Shown: one piece after another, positions 1 through 7,493 of the stretch
Layout: each line of letters starts with the position of its first letter
Numbering within the stretch: the first letter of the stretch is position 1
Assembly: GCF_042688385.1 (NCBI RefSeq)
Contig: NZ_JBHUPY010000001.1
Span: 968,137-1,032,136 of the forward strand
Direction: 5' to 3'
DNA from: Herpetosiphon sp042688385
GTDB lineage: Bacteria; Chloroflexota; Chloroflexia; Chloroflexales; Herpetosiphonaceae
DNA length: 64,000 bases
Notes under the pieces: generated by a model
The model's database searches: none
Told to the model about the DNA's origin: nothing
The model's input: only the letters and a program-made list of their open reading frames with translations
Position numbers and translations under genes: made by a program

Positions 1-462
1 CTCATCGAGCAGCAACAAACTTGGCGTGTTGGCGATGGCGCGGGCAAGGGCCAAGCGTTGGCGTTCGCCGCCAGATAAGCCTAAGGGCCAGTCGTAGGCG
101 CGATCAGCAAGGCCAACTTGGTGCAAGGCTTGCAGGGCTTGATCGGCATTGAGGCCCGGCAAACCGAGCGCGACATTCTCCCAAACCCGTTTCCACGGCA
201 ACAAGCGGGCATCTTGAAACATCACCCGCGCCGCAGGATTTAAGCCATCGAGCGGGCTATCATCAAGTGCAACTTGGCCAATCGTTGGCTCGGTGAGTCC
301 AGCAATCAAGCGCAAGAGCGTGGTTTTGCCACAACCACTTTTGCCGATAACGGCGATAAACTCGCCTGACTTAATTTCAAGATTGATGTCGTGCAAAATT
401 GTGCGGTTGGCAATAGCCTTTCCCAAACCACGCAGCCCTAATTCAACGCCACGAATACTCAT
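1..462 (-). CDS. ssuB: ABC transporter ATP-binding protein, SsuB/TauB type (3' end cut by window)
   Basis: ATPase of an aliphatic sulfonate/taurine/nitrate-type importer; it would power the permease at the inner face of the membrane. The first 154 residues are visible. They carry a Walker A motif GKSGCGKTT (about residues 40-48), a Q-loop region with FQDARLLPW, an LSGGERQRLALARA signature, and the Walker B start LLLLDE exactly at the window edge. The start is ATG at 460-462. It lies 26 bp downstream of the ssuC fragment and is the last visible gene of an ssuE-ssuA'-'ssuC-ssuB operon. The domain looks intact here, but its cognate permease and binding protein are truncated, so it may no longer serve a working transporter. 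NrtD/TauB is the alternative name; the ssuE neighbour favours ssuB. Confidence 0.85.
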   Translation of the reverse strand, partial: MSIRGVELGLRGLGKAIANRTILHDINLEIKSGEFIAVIGKSGCGKTTLLRLIAGLTEPTIGQVALDDSPLDGLNPAARVMFQDARLLPWKRVWENVALGLPGLNADQALQALHQVGLADRAYDWPLGLSGGERQRLALARAIANTPSLLLLDE

Positions 463-488
463 CACACACACTCCTACGCAATGATTGT

Positions 489-986
489 TTATGCGCCAAC
501 TTGCCAACGAAGGTTGCGGCGTTCGATCAAACGAGCAATTGTATCGGCCAACTTGCCAAGCATGGCATAGATCACAATGCCCATGATCAACACGTCGGTT
601 TGCATAAATTCACGGGCATTCATGGTCAAGTGGCCAATGCCCGCGTTGGATGCCAAACTTTCAGCCACGATTAAGGTGAGCCACATGACCCCCAAGGCAT
701 AGTGTAAGCCAACCAACATTGATGGCAAGGCCCCGGGAAAGATACTATGGCGAAACAAGCCCCATTTCGGTAGCCCATACACAATGCCCATCTCGCGCAG
801 CTTGGGATCAATACTGCGGACACCGTGATAGGTATTTAAATACAGCGGGAAGAACACGCCAAAAGCTACCAGAAAGAGGCGTGCTGTTTCGCCAATGCCA
901 AACCATAAAATCACCAATGGCAGCAAGGCCAAATGGGGAATATTGCGAATCATTTGGAAACTGCTATTAAATAGCCGTTCGCTGAG
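489..986 (-). pseudogene. ssuC: SsuC-like sulfonate ABC permease, 5'-truncated remnant
   Basis: From about LSERLFNSS onward the translation follows the SsuC family closely (QMIRNIPHLALLPLVILWFG, PGALPSMLVGLHYALG, MNAREFMQTDV), including the EAA-loop region facing the ATPase, and ends at a normal stop. SsuC proteins are usually about 260 residues. Here only about 165 homologous residues remain, and the first roughly 90, with the first two membrane spans, are missing. The homology stops near position 986 and the neighbouring bases instead continue ssuA. An ATG at 1002-1004 could initiate a 171-aa product, but a working permease is unlikely. Seen: the truncation. Known: family length. Inferred: loss of function. 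Confidence 0.85.
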
Positions 987-996
987 TGGAAATGTG

Positions 997-1215
997 CCAT
1001 TCAACCTTCATCACATCCTTGAGCCGATTCTCAGGAGTGCCGTTGCCCTTGAGAATCGGCAACGAGCCACCCTTTTGATAGCCAATCCGCAGGCTGCGGG
1101 TGCTCGTTTGTCTATTCGAAGCAGCATCATTGCTGGTGGAGCCACAGCTTGCCAAAGGTCCGACGATCAAAGCCAAGGCCAAGCGTCGCCAACCAATTGA
1201 AAAACGGCGTGCCAT
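997..1215 (-). pseudogene. ssuA: SsuA-like sulfonate-binding lipoprotein, 3'-truncated remnant
   Basis: Starts at ATG 1213-1215 behind AAGGAG (spacing 7). A lipoprotein-like signal (LALALIVGPLASC, Cys about residue 24) is followed by the SsuA mature N-terminus LRIGYQKGGSLPILKGNGT. Homology ends after KVEW (residue 73) and the frame runs into ssuC-derived sequence for nine more residues before a stop. A normal SsuA is about 310-340 residues, so more than 75 percent is missing. The signal and ribosome site look functional, so a short secreted fragment could still be made. It is preceded by ssuE 10 bp upstream. Confidence 0.85.
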
Positions 1216-1225
1216 GATCTGCTCC

Positions 1226-1783
1226 TTAGGCCACTGCTGCCAATGGCAAAACTCCTAATTGCTGGGCAATCTCATCAAGCGCCAGCCCCAAACGTTCTTC
1301 TAAATGGCGATGAATCCGCGGCTGCGATTTGCTTGCAGTTAATTGAATTTGCTGCTCGGCGGCAAATAGGCTCGGAATAATATGCTTGGCTCCCAGTTGG
1401 CGAAAGTGCGCTGCTAAATCTGCATAAATTTGGGCTTCGGTGCGTGCCGAGGAGCCAGTAATTATTGGCAATACCAGCGTATTCCGTAAAACTCCTGCTG
1501 GAAGTAAATTAAGCCACGCACGTAACAATTCAGCATAGGTATCCTTATAAATAGGCGTTGCCACAATTAACGCTCCCGCTTGGCGAATAAGTTGAGTATA
1601 ATGACGCACTGCTGGGCTGAATTGGGCTTGGCCGATCAATTCCTCTGGTGGAATATCCCGCACACTCATCGATTTAACGACCAGCGCGTGGCGTTCTAAC
1701 ACAGCCTTGGAATGCTCCAAAAGCACTGCTGTTGTTGAGCGGGGCGCTGGACTACCCGCTAAAGTAACCACATCAACCACCAC
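1226..1783 (-). CDS. ssuE: NAD(P)H-dependent FMN reductase, SsuE-like
   Basis: Flavodoxin-fold reductase that supplies FMNH2 to sulfonate monooxygenases. Seen: an N-terminal phosphate-binding segment VVTLAGSPAPRSTT, then the SsuE-type block GALIVATPIYKDTYAELL followed by LLPAGVLRNTLVLP. The length of 185 aa is normal for the family. Two adjacent GTG codons (1781-1783 and 1778-1780) follow AAGGAG at 1787-1792; the second gives the more usual 6-nt spacing. No ssuD monooxygenase gene is present next to it, so its electron acceptor is unknown. First gene of the decayed ssu operon. It appears intact and may persist for another flavin-dependent partner. Confidence 0.85.
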   Translation of the reverse strand: MVVDVVTLAGSPAPRSTTAVLLEHSKAVLERHALVVKSMSVRDIPPEELIGQAQFSPAVRHYTQLIRQAGALIVATPIYKDTYAELLRAWLNLLPAGVLRNTLVLPIITGSSARTEAQIYADLAAHFRQLGAKHIIPSLFAAEQQIQLTASKSQPRIHRHLEERLGLALDEIAQQLGVLPLAAVA

Positions 1784-1960
1784 ACACTCCTTAGATGACT
1801 TTCTTGATAAAGATACTTAACAATTGCTAGTATAGGCAGCCAAGGTTCCACCATAGGTTCCATGGCGGTAACAAACTGGTTCCAAATTAAGCGCATGTGG
1901 GATGGAGTATAATCAGACTTTGTGACCGAACTTAAACAATACCTGGCTGAAGGAGCTTGT

Positions 1961-2947
1961 GTGGATAAATCATTACGCTCAAAAGTTGTAATCTCGGTGG
2001 TGCTTGGCGTAATTGTTATGCTTGGCTTGGCGCTATTTAGCGATATTGGCAAGGTTGGCGATAGCCTCAGCACCTTCAATTGGCTGATGCTGCCAGCAGT
2101 GCTGGGCTTTACGATTTTCAATTATGTGTTGCGATGGCTCAAATGGGATTACTATCTGCGCAAGCTGGGCCAAGGCACCAATGTCAGTTACGGCCAAAGC
2201 GCGTTGCTCTTTTGTGCTGGCATGGTGATGGCGGTAACGCCTGGTAAAGTTGGCGAGGTGCTCAAATCGGGCTTGCTCAAACGCTTGAATGGCACGCCCA
2301 TCAGCCGCTCGGCTCCGATTGTGCTGGCCGAACGCTTGACCGATGGTTTGGCGATGCTCTTGTTGATGGGCACTGGTTTGGCGCTTTATCCACCAGCGCG
2401 CCCAGCCTTTGTGGCCTTGGTTATTGTGAGCGTGCTTGGCTTGGCCTTGTTCCAAAATCGCCGGATTGCCTTGGGCTTTATTGGCTGGCTTGAACGTGGG
2501 CGCTTGGCTCGTTTTGCCAAGCCCTTACACAGCTTTTACGAAAGCAGCGCCGAGTTGTTGAGCGGACGCTTGTTGGTGGTCTCAACGATTATTTCGATTG
2601 TTTCGTGGGCTGGCGAATGTGTGGCCATGTATTATGTGCTGCGGGGCTTTGGCGCTGAAGCATCTGGATCACTTTTGTTACAATCGACCTTTATTTTTGC
2701 CGCCTCGACCCTGTTTGGTCTGGTATCATTCTTACCAGGTGGCTTGGGCGCTTCGGAAGTTTCGAGCACCTTGTTAATTACCACCTTGGTAAAATTAGGC
2801 GAAGGCGCTGCAACCGCCGCCACGATTGTGATTCGCTTTTGCACTTTGTGGTTTGGCGTGTTGATTGGCATTGTGGCAATGAGCATTTTCGCCCATCGTT
2901 ATGGACTGATCGAGTCGGAGGCAACGAATCTTGCGAAAGAAGCTTAA
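1961..2947 (+). CDS. Flippase-like (LPG synthase TM-region) membrane protein
   Basis: Integral membrane protein of the lysylphosphatidylglycerol synthetase TM-region/UPF0104 family, about 328 aa with roughly eight hydrophobic spans and no C-terminal aminoacyltransferase domain. Family hallmarks are visible: PGKVGEVLKSGLLKR, an AERLTDGLAMLLL segment and SFLPGGLGASE near the C-terminus. I chose GTG at 1961 over the longer GTG at 1922 because AAGGAG (1950-1955) precedes it with 5-nt spacing. The next gene overlaps by 17 bp, indicating an operon. A paralogue of the same family lies at 4727-5809. Members are thought to move or flip lipid-linked substrates; the substrate here is unknown. Confidence 0.8.
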   Translation: MDKSLRSKVVISVVLGVIVMLGLALFSDIGKVGDSLSTFNWLMLPAVLGFTIFNYVLRWLKWDYYLRKLGQGTNVSYGQSALLFCAGMVMAVTPGKVGEVLKSGLLKRLNGTPISRSAPIVLAERLTDGLAMLLLMGTGLALYPPARPAFVALVIVSVLGLALFQNRRIALGFIGWLERGRLARFAKPLHSFYESSAELLSGRLLVVSTIISIVSWAGECVAMYYVLRGFGAEASGSLLLQSTFIFAASTLFGLVSFLPGGLGASEVSSTLLITTLVKLGEGAATAATIVIRFCTLWFGVLIGIVAMSIFAHRYGLIESEATNLAKEA

Positions 2948-4121
2948 CTATGTTTTGGGGCTAGGTTTGGGTCTGGCTTTATTAATTGGCTGTGGCTCGG
3001 ATGCGGCGCTGAGTGAGGTAACGCTCAGCGAGCCAATTATCAACCTGAATACTGGCCCGCGCACAACCACCATTAGCTATTTAATTGGCCAGCCAACCAA
3101 TGTTTCGATTTGGCTGGAAACTACTGCTGGCGAGCGTTACGCCCTGCGGCAAGCAGTTAAACGCGAGCCTTCTAAGGATGCCTATCAAGTGGTGTTTGAT
3201 GGCAGCGTGCCAGTTGATGCTGATACCAATCGCTTGCTGCCGAATGGCAACTACACGCTGGTAGTGGAGGCCGAAAACGCTGCGGCTCAACGGCTTAATC
3301 TGCAAATTGATCAAGCACCAAGTGCTAGCTTCGATGTGTATGATCTGCGGGTCACGCCCAACCCATTTTCGCCCGATGATGATGCAGTTGAAGATTTCAC
3401 GACCTTCTCGTATCGCTTGCCAATTACCGCCACCGTTTCACTCGATGTGATCGATCCAACCAACCAGACGCGCTATCCAATTGTCAACCGCGAGCTGCAA
3501 GGGCTTGGCGAGCATAGCGAGGCTTGGTCGGGGCGGCCAGTGGTTGGCGGCATTTTGGCAGCAGGTCAGTATCAATATGAATTGCGTGCCGATGATGGGC
3601 TTGGCAATCGCGTGACCAAGCGCGGCGATGTGACCCTCAGCAGTGCTGGGATTGGGGCGCTTGATGTGCTCAGCGTTGAAATTGGCCCTGAGCAAATCTT
3701 ATTAAACGATACTATTACTGTGACCTTCAAAGTTAAAAATAACAGCGAAGTGGCGTTGCGCACCTTTGGCCCGGCTTCTGGCTACACCTACAGCACCAAC
3801 CAAAGCTATTCGTCGATTGAAAACGAGCAATATGCCAACCTTGGTGGTGGCTTGTGGCGGGTGGCGATCGATTGGGATGGCAATGGTGGCTCTGGTTTTC
3901 GCTACCCCTTTCGCTGGGCAATTTCGCCGCGCAGCCCTGAGCAATGGGCCGACCCGAATAAATTCGATTATCTGTATCCAGGCGAAGAAGCGACGATTAT
4001 TGGGCGCGTGCAAATTAAACAGCGAGAAGATCGCATGACCTTTTATGCTGGCGTGGCCCATGAAGGGGTCGATTACCCGACCAATCGGCTCAAACCAACC
4101 CTAATTTTAGTTTCGTTCTAA
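2931..4121 (+). CDS. Lipoprotein with FlgD-like Ig domain
   Basis: 396-aa secreted lipoprotein. The signal LGLGLGLALLIGC gives a lipobox Cys near residue 21. Residues about 130-235 contain RVTPNPFSPDDDAVEDFTTF, typical of FlgD/T9SS-like Ig repeats (NPFSPNGDGVND type). A C-terminal beta-rich region of about 150 residues has many aromatic and Gly residues (YTYSTNQSYSSIENEQYANL) and may be another Ig-like or BsuPI-like domain. The start is TTG at 2931, inside the upstream flippase-like gene, behind GGAGG at 2917-2921. Co-translation suggests a shared envelope role, but no function can be given. A strong hairpin terminator follows 13 bp after the stop. Confidence 0.7.
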   Translation: MRKKLNYVLGLGLGLALLIGCGSDAALSEVTLSEPIINLNTGPRTTTISYLIGQPTNVSIWLETTAGERYALRQAVKREPSKDAYQVVFDGSVPVDADTNRLLPNGNYTLVVEAENAAAQRLNLQIDQAPSASFDVYDLRVTPNPFSPDDDAVEDFTTFSYRLPITATVSLDVIDPTNQTRYPIVNRELQGLGEHSEAWSGRPVVGGILAAGQYQYELRADDGLGNRVTKRGDVTLSSAGIGALDVLSVEIGPEQILLNDTITVTFKVKNNSEVALRTFGPASGYTYSTNQSYSSIENEQYANLGGGLWRVAIDWDGNGGSGFRYPFRWAISPRSPEQWADPNKFDYLYPGEEATIIGRVQIKQREDRMTFYAGVAHEGVDYPTNRLKPTLILVSF

Positions 4122-4133
4122 GCTTAAACCAAC

Positions 4134-4167
4134 AACCCACGGGAAATCCGTGGGTTGATTTATTTTA
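4134..4167 (+). terminator. Rho-independent terminator after the lipoprotein gene
   Basis: A 9-bp perfect stem, AACCCACGG pairing with CCGTGGGTT, with a five-base loop, is followed by GATTTATTTTA. It closes the 1961-4121 operon and lies just before the 3' end of the convergent small gene. Confidence 0.8.
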
Positions 4168-4320
4168 GGCAGCACCAGTTTTGGTGAGCAATTGATAGAC
4201 TAATTGGTTGAGGCGGGTTTCGGCTTCGAGGTAGGTTGGAGCATAGCCGACTAATTCACCATCAAGATACATAGCAAAATCGCCAGTTTTTCGATCATAT
4301 ACAATCATTTTGCGATACAT
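4165..4320 (-). CDS. Small conserved Chloroflexi-type protein (about 51 aa)
   Basis: Short protein beginning MYRKMIVYDRKTGDF, with the run AMYLDGELVGYAPTYLEAET and a Leu-rich C-terminal helix ending LLTKTGAA. From memory, small proteins of the form YDxxTGDFAMYLDGELVGFARTYxEAE recur in Chloroflexi genomes, which supports a real gene; no function is known to me. The ATG at 4318-4320 is preferred over a 26-codon upstream extension, which is unlike the rest in composition. It is convergent with the lipoprotein gene and shares its terminator region. Single beta-hairpin plus helix is the likely fold. Confidence 0.65.
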   Translation of the reverse strand: MYRKMIVYDRKTGDFAMYLDGELVGYAPTYLEAETRLNQLVYQLLTKTGAA

Positions 4321-4726
4321 GGATGTACTCGCTTTCTTTAGGTACGTTGTCGATAACCCAGTAACGAATATTTTAGCACAAACGTTCGTGATAATCAAGG
4401 CCTATTTGTTAACGAAATAGGCTTTTAATGCGTTTGCTGGCCTGAGTATACGCTTTGCTTGTGACAACCAGTGTCACTTGATTAATCCACGTGCTGAAAA
4501 TAAGCGATTAATCTATTGACAACGAGAACTAGCCAGGGCTAGCCAAATTGGGGCTGAAATAGCGCAAAACTCAACCCATCGGGCTATTTGCAGTCTTGTC
4601 GCCGATCGGCTATGATCTTAAGTTGGGTGTGTGGTGTGATTTTTGTTCACACAGCGCGGCACACATCGTACTATTGACATTGAAGTACAGCTAGTAGCGT
4701 TGGCTATTGGCATGGTGGAGGACGCT
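4321..4726. other. Intergenic region with divergent promoters
   Basis: About 400 bp without a convincing gene between the small minus-strand gene and the second flippase-like gene. It contains the sigma70-like promoter at 4588-4616 and a leader of about 100 bases with short GTGTG/CACAC complementary segments (4627-4664). A TTG-initiated extension of the downstream gene through this region (from 4643) has no Shine-Dalgarno support. Confidence 0.6.
4588..4616 (+). promoter_or_regulatory. Sigma70-like promoter for the second flippase-like gene
   Basis: TTGCAG at 4588-4593 and TATGAT at 4611-4616 are separated by exactly 17 bases. This would start transcription near 4623 and leave a leader of about 100 bases before the GTG start at 4727. 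Consensus match only; not tested. Confidence 0.6.
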
Positions 4727-5809
4727 GTGCGACGACCAAAATTATGGTTTGGAATCGCGATTAGTGTATTCTTTTTGTGGTGGTCATTTAATGGCCTCGA
4801 TTGGGCTGGCTTTTGGGATGCGCTGAGCACCGCCAATTATTGGTGGATTATCCCAGGCGTTCTGGTCTATTTTGGCGCTGTTTGGGCCAGAACCTGGCGC
4901 TGGCACTATATGCTACGCCACATCAAAGCGGTTTCAATCCGCCGCTTGTTCCCTGTCGTCGTAATTGGCTACATGGGCAACAATGTCTACCCCGCCCGTG
5001 CTGGAGAAGTGATTCGTTCGTATGTGCTCAAGCGCAAAGAAGGCATCGGCATGGGCGCATCGCTCACCACCGTGATTCTCGAACGCTTGTTTGATGGTTT
5101 GGTGATGCTCTTATTTGTATTTGTCACCTTGCCATTTATTGAGTTGCCGCCGTTATGGAATAATTTAGTAATTATTTCATCGGTTTTATTTGGCGTTGCC
5201 TTGATTATCTTTTTGATGATTGCTACCAACCAACGCCGCACCGAGCAGCTCTATACCTGGGCATTGCGCAGCATTGTGCCGCAACGCTTCCATAGCAAAG
5301 CCCATGGTTTGTTTGATAAAATTATGCTTGGCTTGCATTCGTTACGTTCGCCCCGCGAGATGCTGATGATTTTCGTCACTTCTACCGCAATTTGGCTGAC
5401 CGAAACGACCAAATATTGGTTTGTGATGCAGGCCTTCGATTTCCATGTCTCGTTTGATGTGTTGATGTTGATGACTGCCGTTGCCAACTTGGCGCTGATT
5501 ATTCCGGCTGCGCCTGGTGGCGCTGGCACATTCGATGCCGCTGGGATTAGCGTCTTGAAGTCGTTTAATGTGGCCGAAAGTATTGCTACTGGCTATACAT
5601 TGGTGCTGCACTTGGCGCTGTGGATTCCCATTACCGTGCTCGGTTTTTGGTATATGTGGCGCGAGCGCGTTGCTTGGAACGAATTTGATCAAGCGGTGAA
5701 TGAAAGCCAAGCTGCCGAAAATCGCATTCAACAACGCGAGGCAGCTATACGAGAAGAATTAGGCGAGTCGGCCAACGCGCCGCACGCTGAAGTTGAGGTA
5801 CGACTTTGA
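4727..5809 (+). CDS. Flippase-like (LPG synthase TM-region) membrane protein, second paralogue
   Basis: 360-aa multi-span membrane protein of the UPF0104/LPG-synthase-TM family. Visible signatures are NNVYPARAGEVIRSYVLKRKEG, LERLFDGLVMLLFVF and IPAAPGGAGTFDAAG. The C-terminal 40 residues are cytosolic, charged and possibly coiled (EFDQAVNESQAAENRIQQRE). I chose GTG 4727 because TGGAGGA (4716-4722) lies 5 bases upstream; an ATG at 4712 lies within that ribosome site. It overlaps the following oxidoreductase by 4 bases (TTGA), so the two are translationally coupled. Coupling to a UDP-galactopyranose-mutase-like or desaturase-like flavoenzyme suggests a shared role in lipid-linked sugar or polyprenoid chemistry, by inference. 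Confidence 0.8.
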   Translation: MRRPKLWFGIAISVFFLWWSFNGLDWAGFWDALSTANYWWIIPGVLVYFGAVWARTWRWHYMLRHIKAVSIRRLFPVVVIGYMGNNVYPARAGEVIRSYVLKRKEGIGMGASLTTVILERLFDGLVMLLFVFVTLPFIELPPLWNNLVIISSVLFGVALIIFLMIATNQRRTEQLYTWALRSIVPQRFHSKAHGLFDKIMLGLHSLRSPREMLMIFVTSTAIWLTETTKYWFVMQAFDFHVSFDVLMLMTAVANLALIIPAAPGGAGTFDAAGISVLKSFNVAESIATGYTLVLHLALWIPITVLGFWYMWRERVAWNEFDQAVNESQAAENRIQQREAAIREELGESANAPHAEVEVRL

Positions 5810-7095
5810 AAACCATTGCAGTAATTGGGGCAGGCTTCGCTGGATTAAGCGCCGCTTATGATTTGGCCGCTGCTGGCCACAAGGTAACCGTGTATGAAGC
5901 TGCGCCCCAAGTTGGTGGCTTGGCAGCAGGCTTTCAGGCTGAAGGCTGGGATTGGTCGCTGGAAAAGTTCTATCATCATATTTTTGGCTCGGATAAGGCG
6001 CTACTTGATTTTATTAAAGAAATTCGTGCCGATGATTTGCTCTTTTTCAATAGCCCGGTTTCTGGCCAATGGGATGCTCAGCGTGGCTCGATTGAGATTG
6101 GTGGCGTAGTGCCATTGCTCACCTACCCGCATCTTTCGGTTTTTAATCGCTTACGCAACGCCGCTGGCGGAGCTTGGCTCAAATTCTTAGCGGTTATCAA
6201 TCGTTGGCAGCACCTCGAACAAACCACCGCCGAGCGCTATATTCAAAAGCTGATGGGCAAGCCTGCCTACGAAGCGATGTGGAAGCCAGTGCTCGAAGGT
6301 AAATTCGGCCCGTATACGCCAGAAGTTAATGCAGCTTGGTTCTGGGCACGCATTGCCTCGCGCACCTTCAAACTTGGCTATTTTCGCGGCGGCTTTCAAG
6401 CCTTGGGCGAACGCATGGCCGAAGCCGTGCGCAAAAAAGGTGGCACGATTCGCCTGAATAGCCCAGTTAAAGAGCTGCGCAAAATCGAACAAGGCTGGCT
6501 GGTTGTCAGCAATGATCAAGCGAGCTACGACCAAGTGCTCTCAACAACTTCGCCAAGTTTGCTCAAACGTATGACCCCCGATTTGCCAGCCAGCTACACC
6601 GCCAAACTCGACCAACTGAAGTCGATTGGCGCGGTCGTGTTGACGGTGGCGCTCAAGCAATCGTTGACCAACGGCATGTATTGGATGAACATGGACAAAA
6701 AGCATTTTCCCTTTTTGGCCTTGGTCGAACACACTCAAATGATTGATCGTCGCCATTATGGCGGCCAGCACTTGGTTTATCTTGGCGATTACCTTGAGCC
6801 TTCGCACGAGTATTTCCAACTCAGTAAAGAAGAACTCTTAGAACGCTTTATGCCTTCGTTGAGCAAGGTCAATCCACAGTTCAAGACCGATTGGATCGAA
6901 GGTGTGTGGCTGCATCGCGAAGCCTATGCCCAGCCAATTGTGCCCGTCAACCATAGCCAATCGATTCCAGCCCTGAAAACGCCGCTGGAAGATTTGTGGT
7001 GGGCGAGCATGAGCCAAGTCTATCCATGGGATCGTGGCACGAACTTCGCGGTTGAGATTGGCCGCCGCGCCGCCAAAGAAATGTTGGGGAAGTAG
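5806..7095 (+). CDS. NAD(P)/FAD-dependent amine-oxidase-family oxidoreductase
   Basis: 429-aa flavoenzyme. The Rossmann dinucleotide motif VIGAGFAGLSAAYDLAAAGH is at residues 5-24, followed by the second nucleotide-contact block VYEAAPQVGGLAAGF. A late segment near residue 405 (WASMSQVYPWDRGTNFAVE) corresponds to the C-terminal FAD-binding motif. Overall it resembles protoporphyrinogen-oxidase/phytoene-desaturase-like proteins often paired with flippase-like or glycosyltransferase genes; the substrate cannot be read from sequence. TTG start at 5806 with GAGG at 5795-5798; the start overlaps the upstream stop. No signal peptide, so cytosolic or peripheral to the membrane. Confidence 0.8.
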   Translation: MKTIAVIGAGFAGLSAAYDLAAAGHKVTVYEAAPQVGGLAAGFQAEGWDWSLEKFYHHIFGSDKALLDFIKEIRADDLLFFNSPVSGQWDAQRGSIEIGGVVPLLTYPHLSVFNRLRNAAGGAWLKFLAVINRWQHLEQTTAERYIQKLMGKPAYEAMWKPVLEGKFGPYTPEVNAAWFWARIASRTFKLGYFRGGFQALGERMAEAVRKKGGTIRLNSPVKELRKIEQGWLVVSNDQASYDQVLSTTSPSLLKRMTPDLPASYTAKLDQLKSIGAVVLTVALKQSLTNGMYWMNMDKKHFPFLALVEHTQMIDRRHYGGQHLVYLGDYLEPSHEYFQLSKEELLERFMPSLSKVNPQFKTDWIEGVWLHREAYAQPIVPVNHSQSIPALKTPLEDLWWASMSQVYPWDRGTNFAVEIGRRAAKEMLGK

Positions 7096-7131
7096 CGATT
7101 AGGGATCAGGGGTCAGGTGTCAGGGATTAGG

Positions 7132-7303
7132 TGTAATGGTTCATTGCGTTAACCATGGCCTGATCCCCTCACCCTCTAGCCCCCTCTCCCGCTCGCGAGG
7201 CGCGGGGGAACCGCGCGGTCTGTGCTCCCCTCGCCCGCGTTCAGTGGGAGAGGGGCTGGGGGTGAGGGAATGAACCATGTTGCCAATCTCATGTACCAAT
7301 ACA
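7132..7303 (+). repeat. MITE-like GC-rich element, copy a
   Basis: 172-bp element. Its ends, TGTAATGG and CCAATACA, are imperfect inverted repeats that extend inward through TTCATT and AACCATG. The interior carries CCCCTCACCC...AGCCCCCTCTCCC and its near reverse complement GGGAGAGGGGCTGGGGGTGAGG, so the whole unit can fold. Copy b (9307-9478) is its near-identical reverse complement, also 172 bp. It lies just after the oxidoreductase gene. Confidence 0.75.
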
Positions 7304-7493
7304 ATTAGGGGCTAGAGGCTTGGGGAATTCAATGATCTGAGCCAATCTGTGTGAATCTGTGGCTAAAAACGTACACTTCGCGATCTTCGTGCCCTTCGTG
7401 GTTCCTAGCCTTCGTGATCTTCGTGCTCTTCGTGGATCAAAAAAAGGTCCGCGCCGCGTCGCCAAAAACGGTAACGCAGCGCGGGCTTGCTAT
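7304..7493. repeat. Low-complexity CTTCGTG tract
   Basis: Between the MITE-like copy and the carboxypeptidase gene is a tract built from AATCTGTG and CTTCGTG/CTTCGCG words spaced 6-12 bases apart (7345-7440), ending in AAAAAAGGTCC. ORFs here are accidental. Related tracts recur at 13077-13140, 23340-23415, 27113-27180, 46806-46885, 47189-47242 and 48600-48720. Confidence 0.6.

Noticed and set aside
4643..4726. TTG-initiated 28-codon extension of the second flippase-like protein
   Set aside because: No ribosome site; GTG 4727 has TGGAGGA at proper distance and begins the hydrophobic family sequence.
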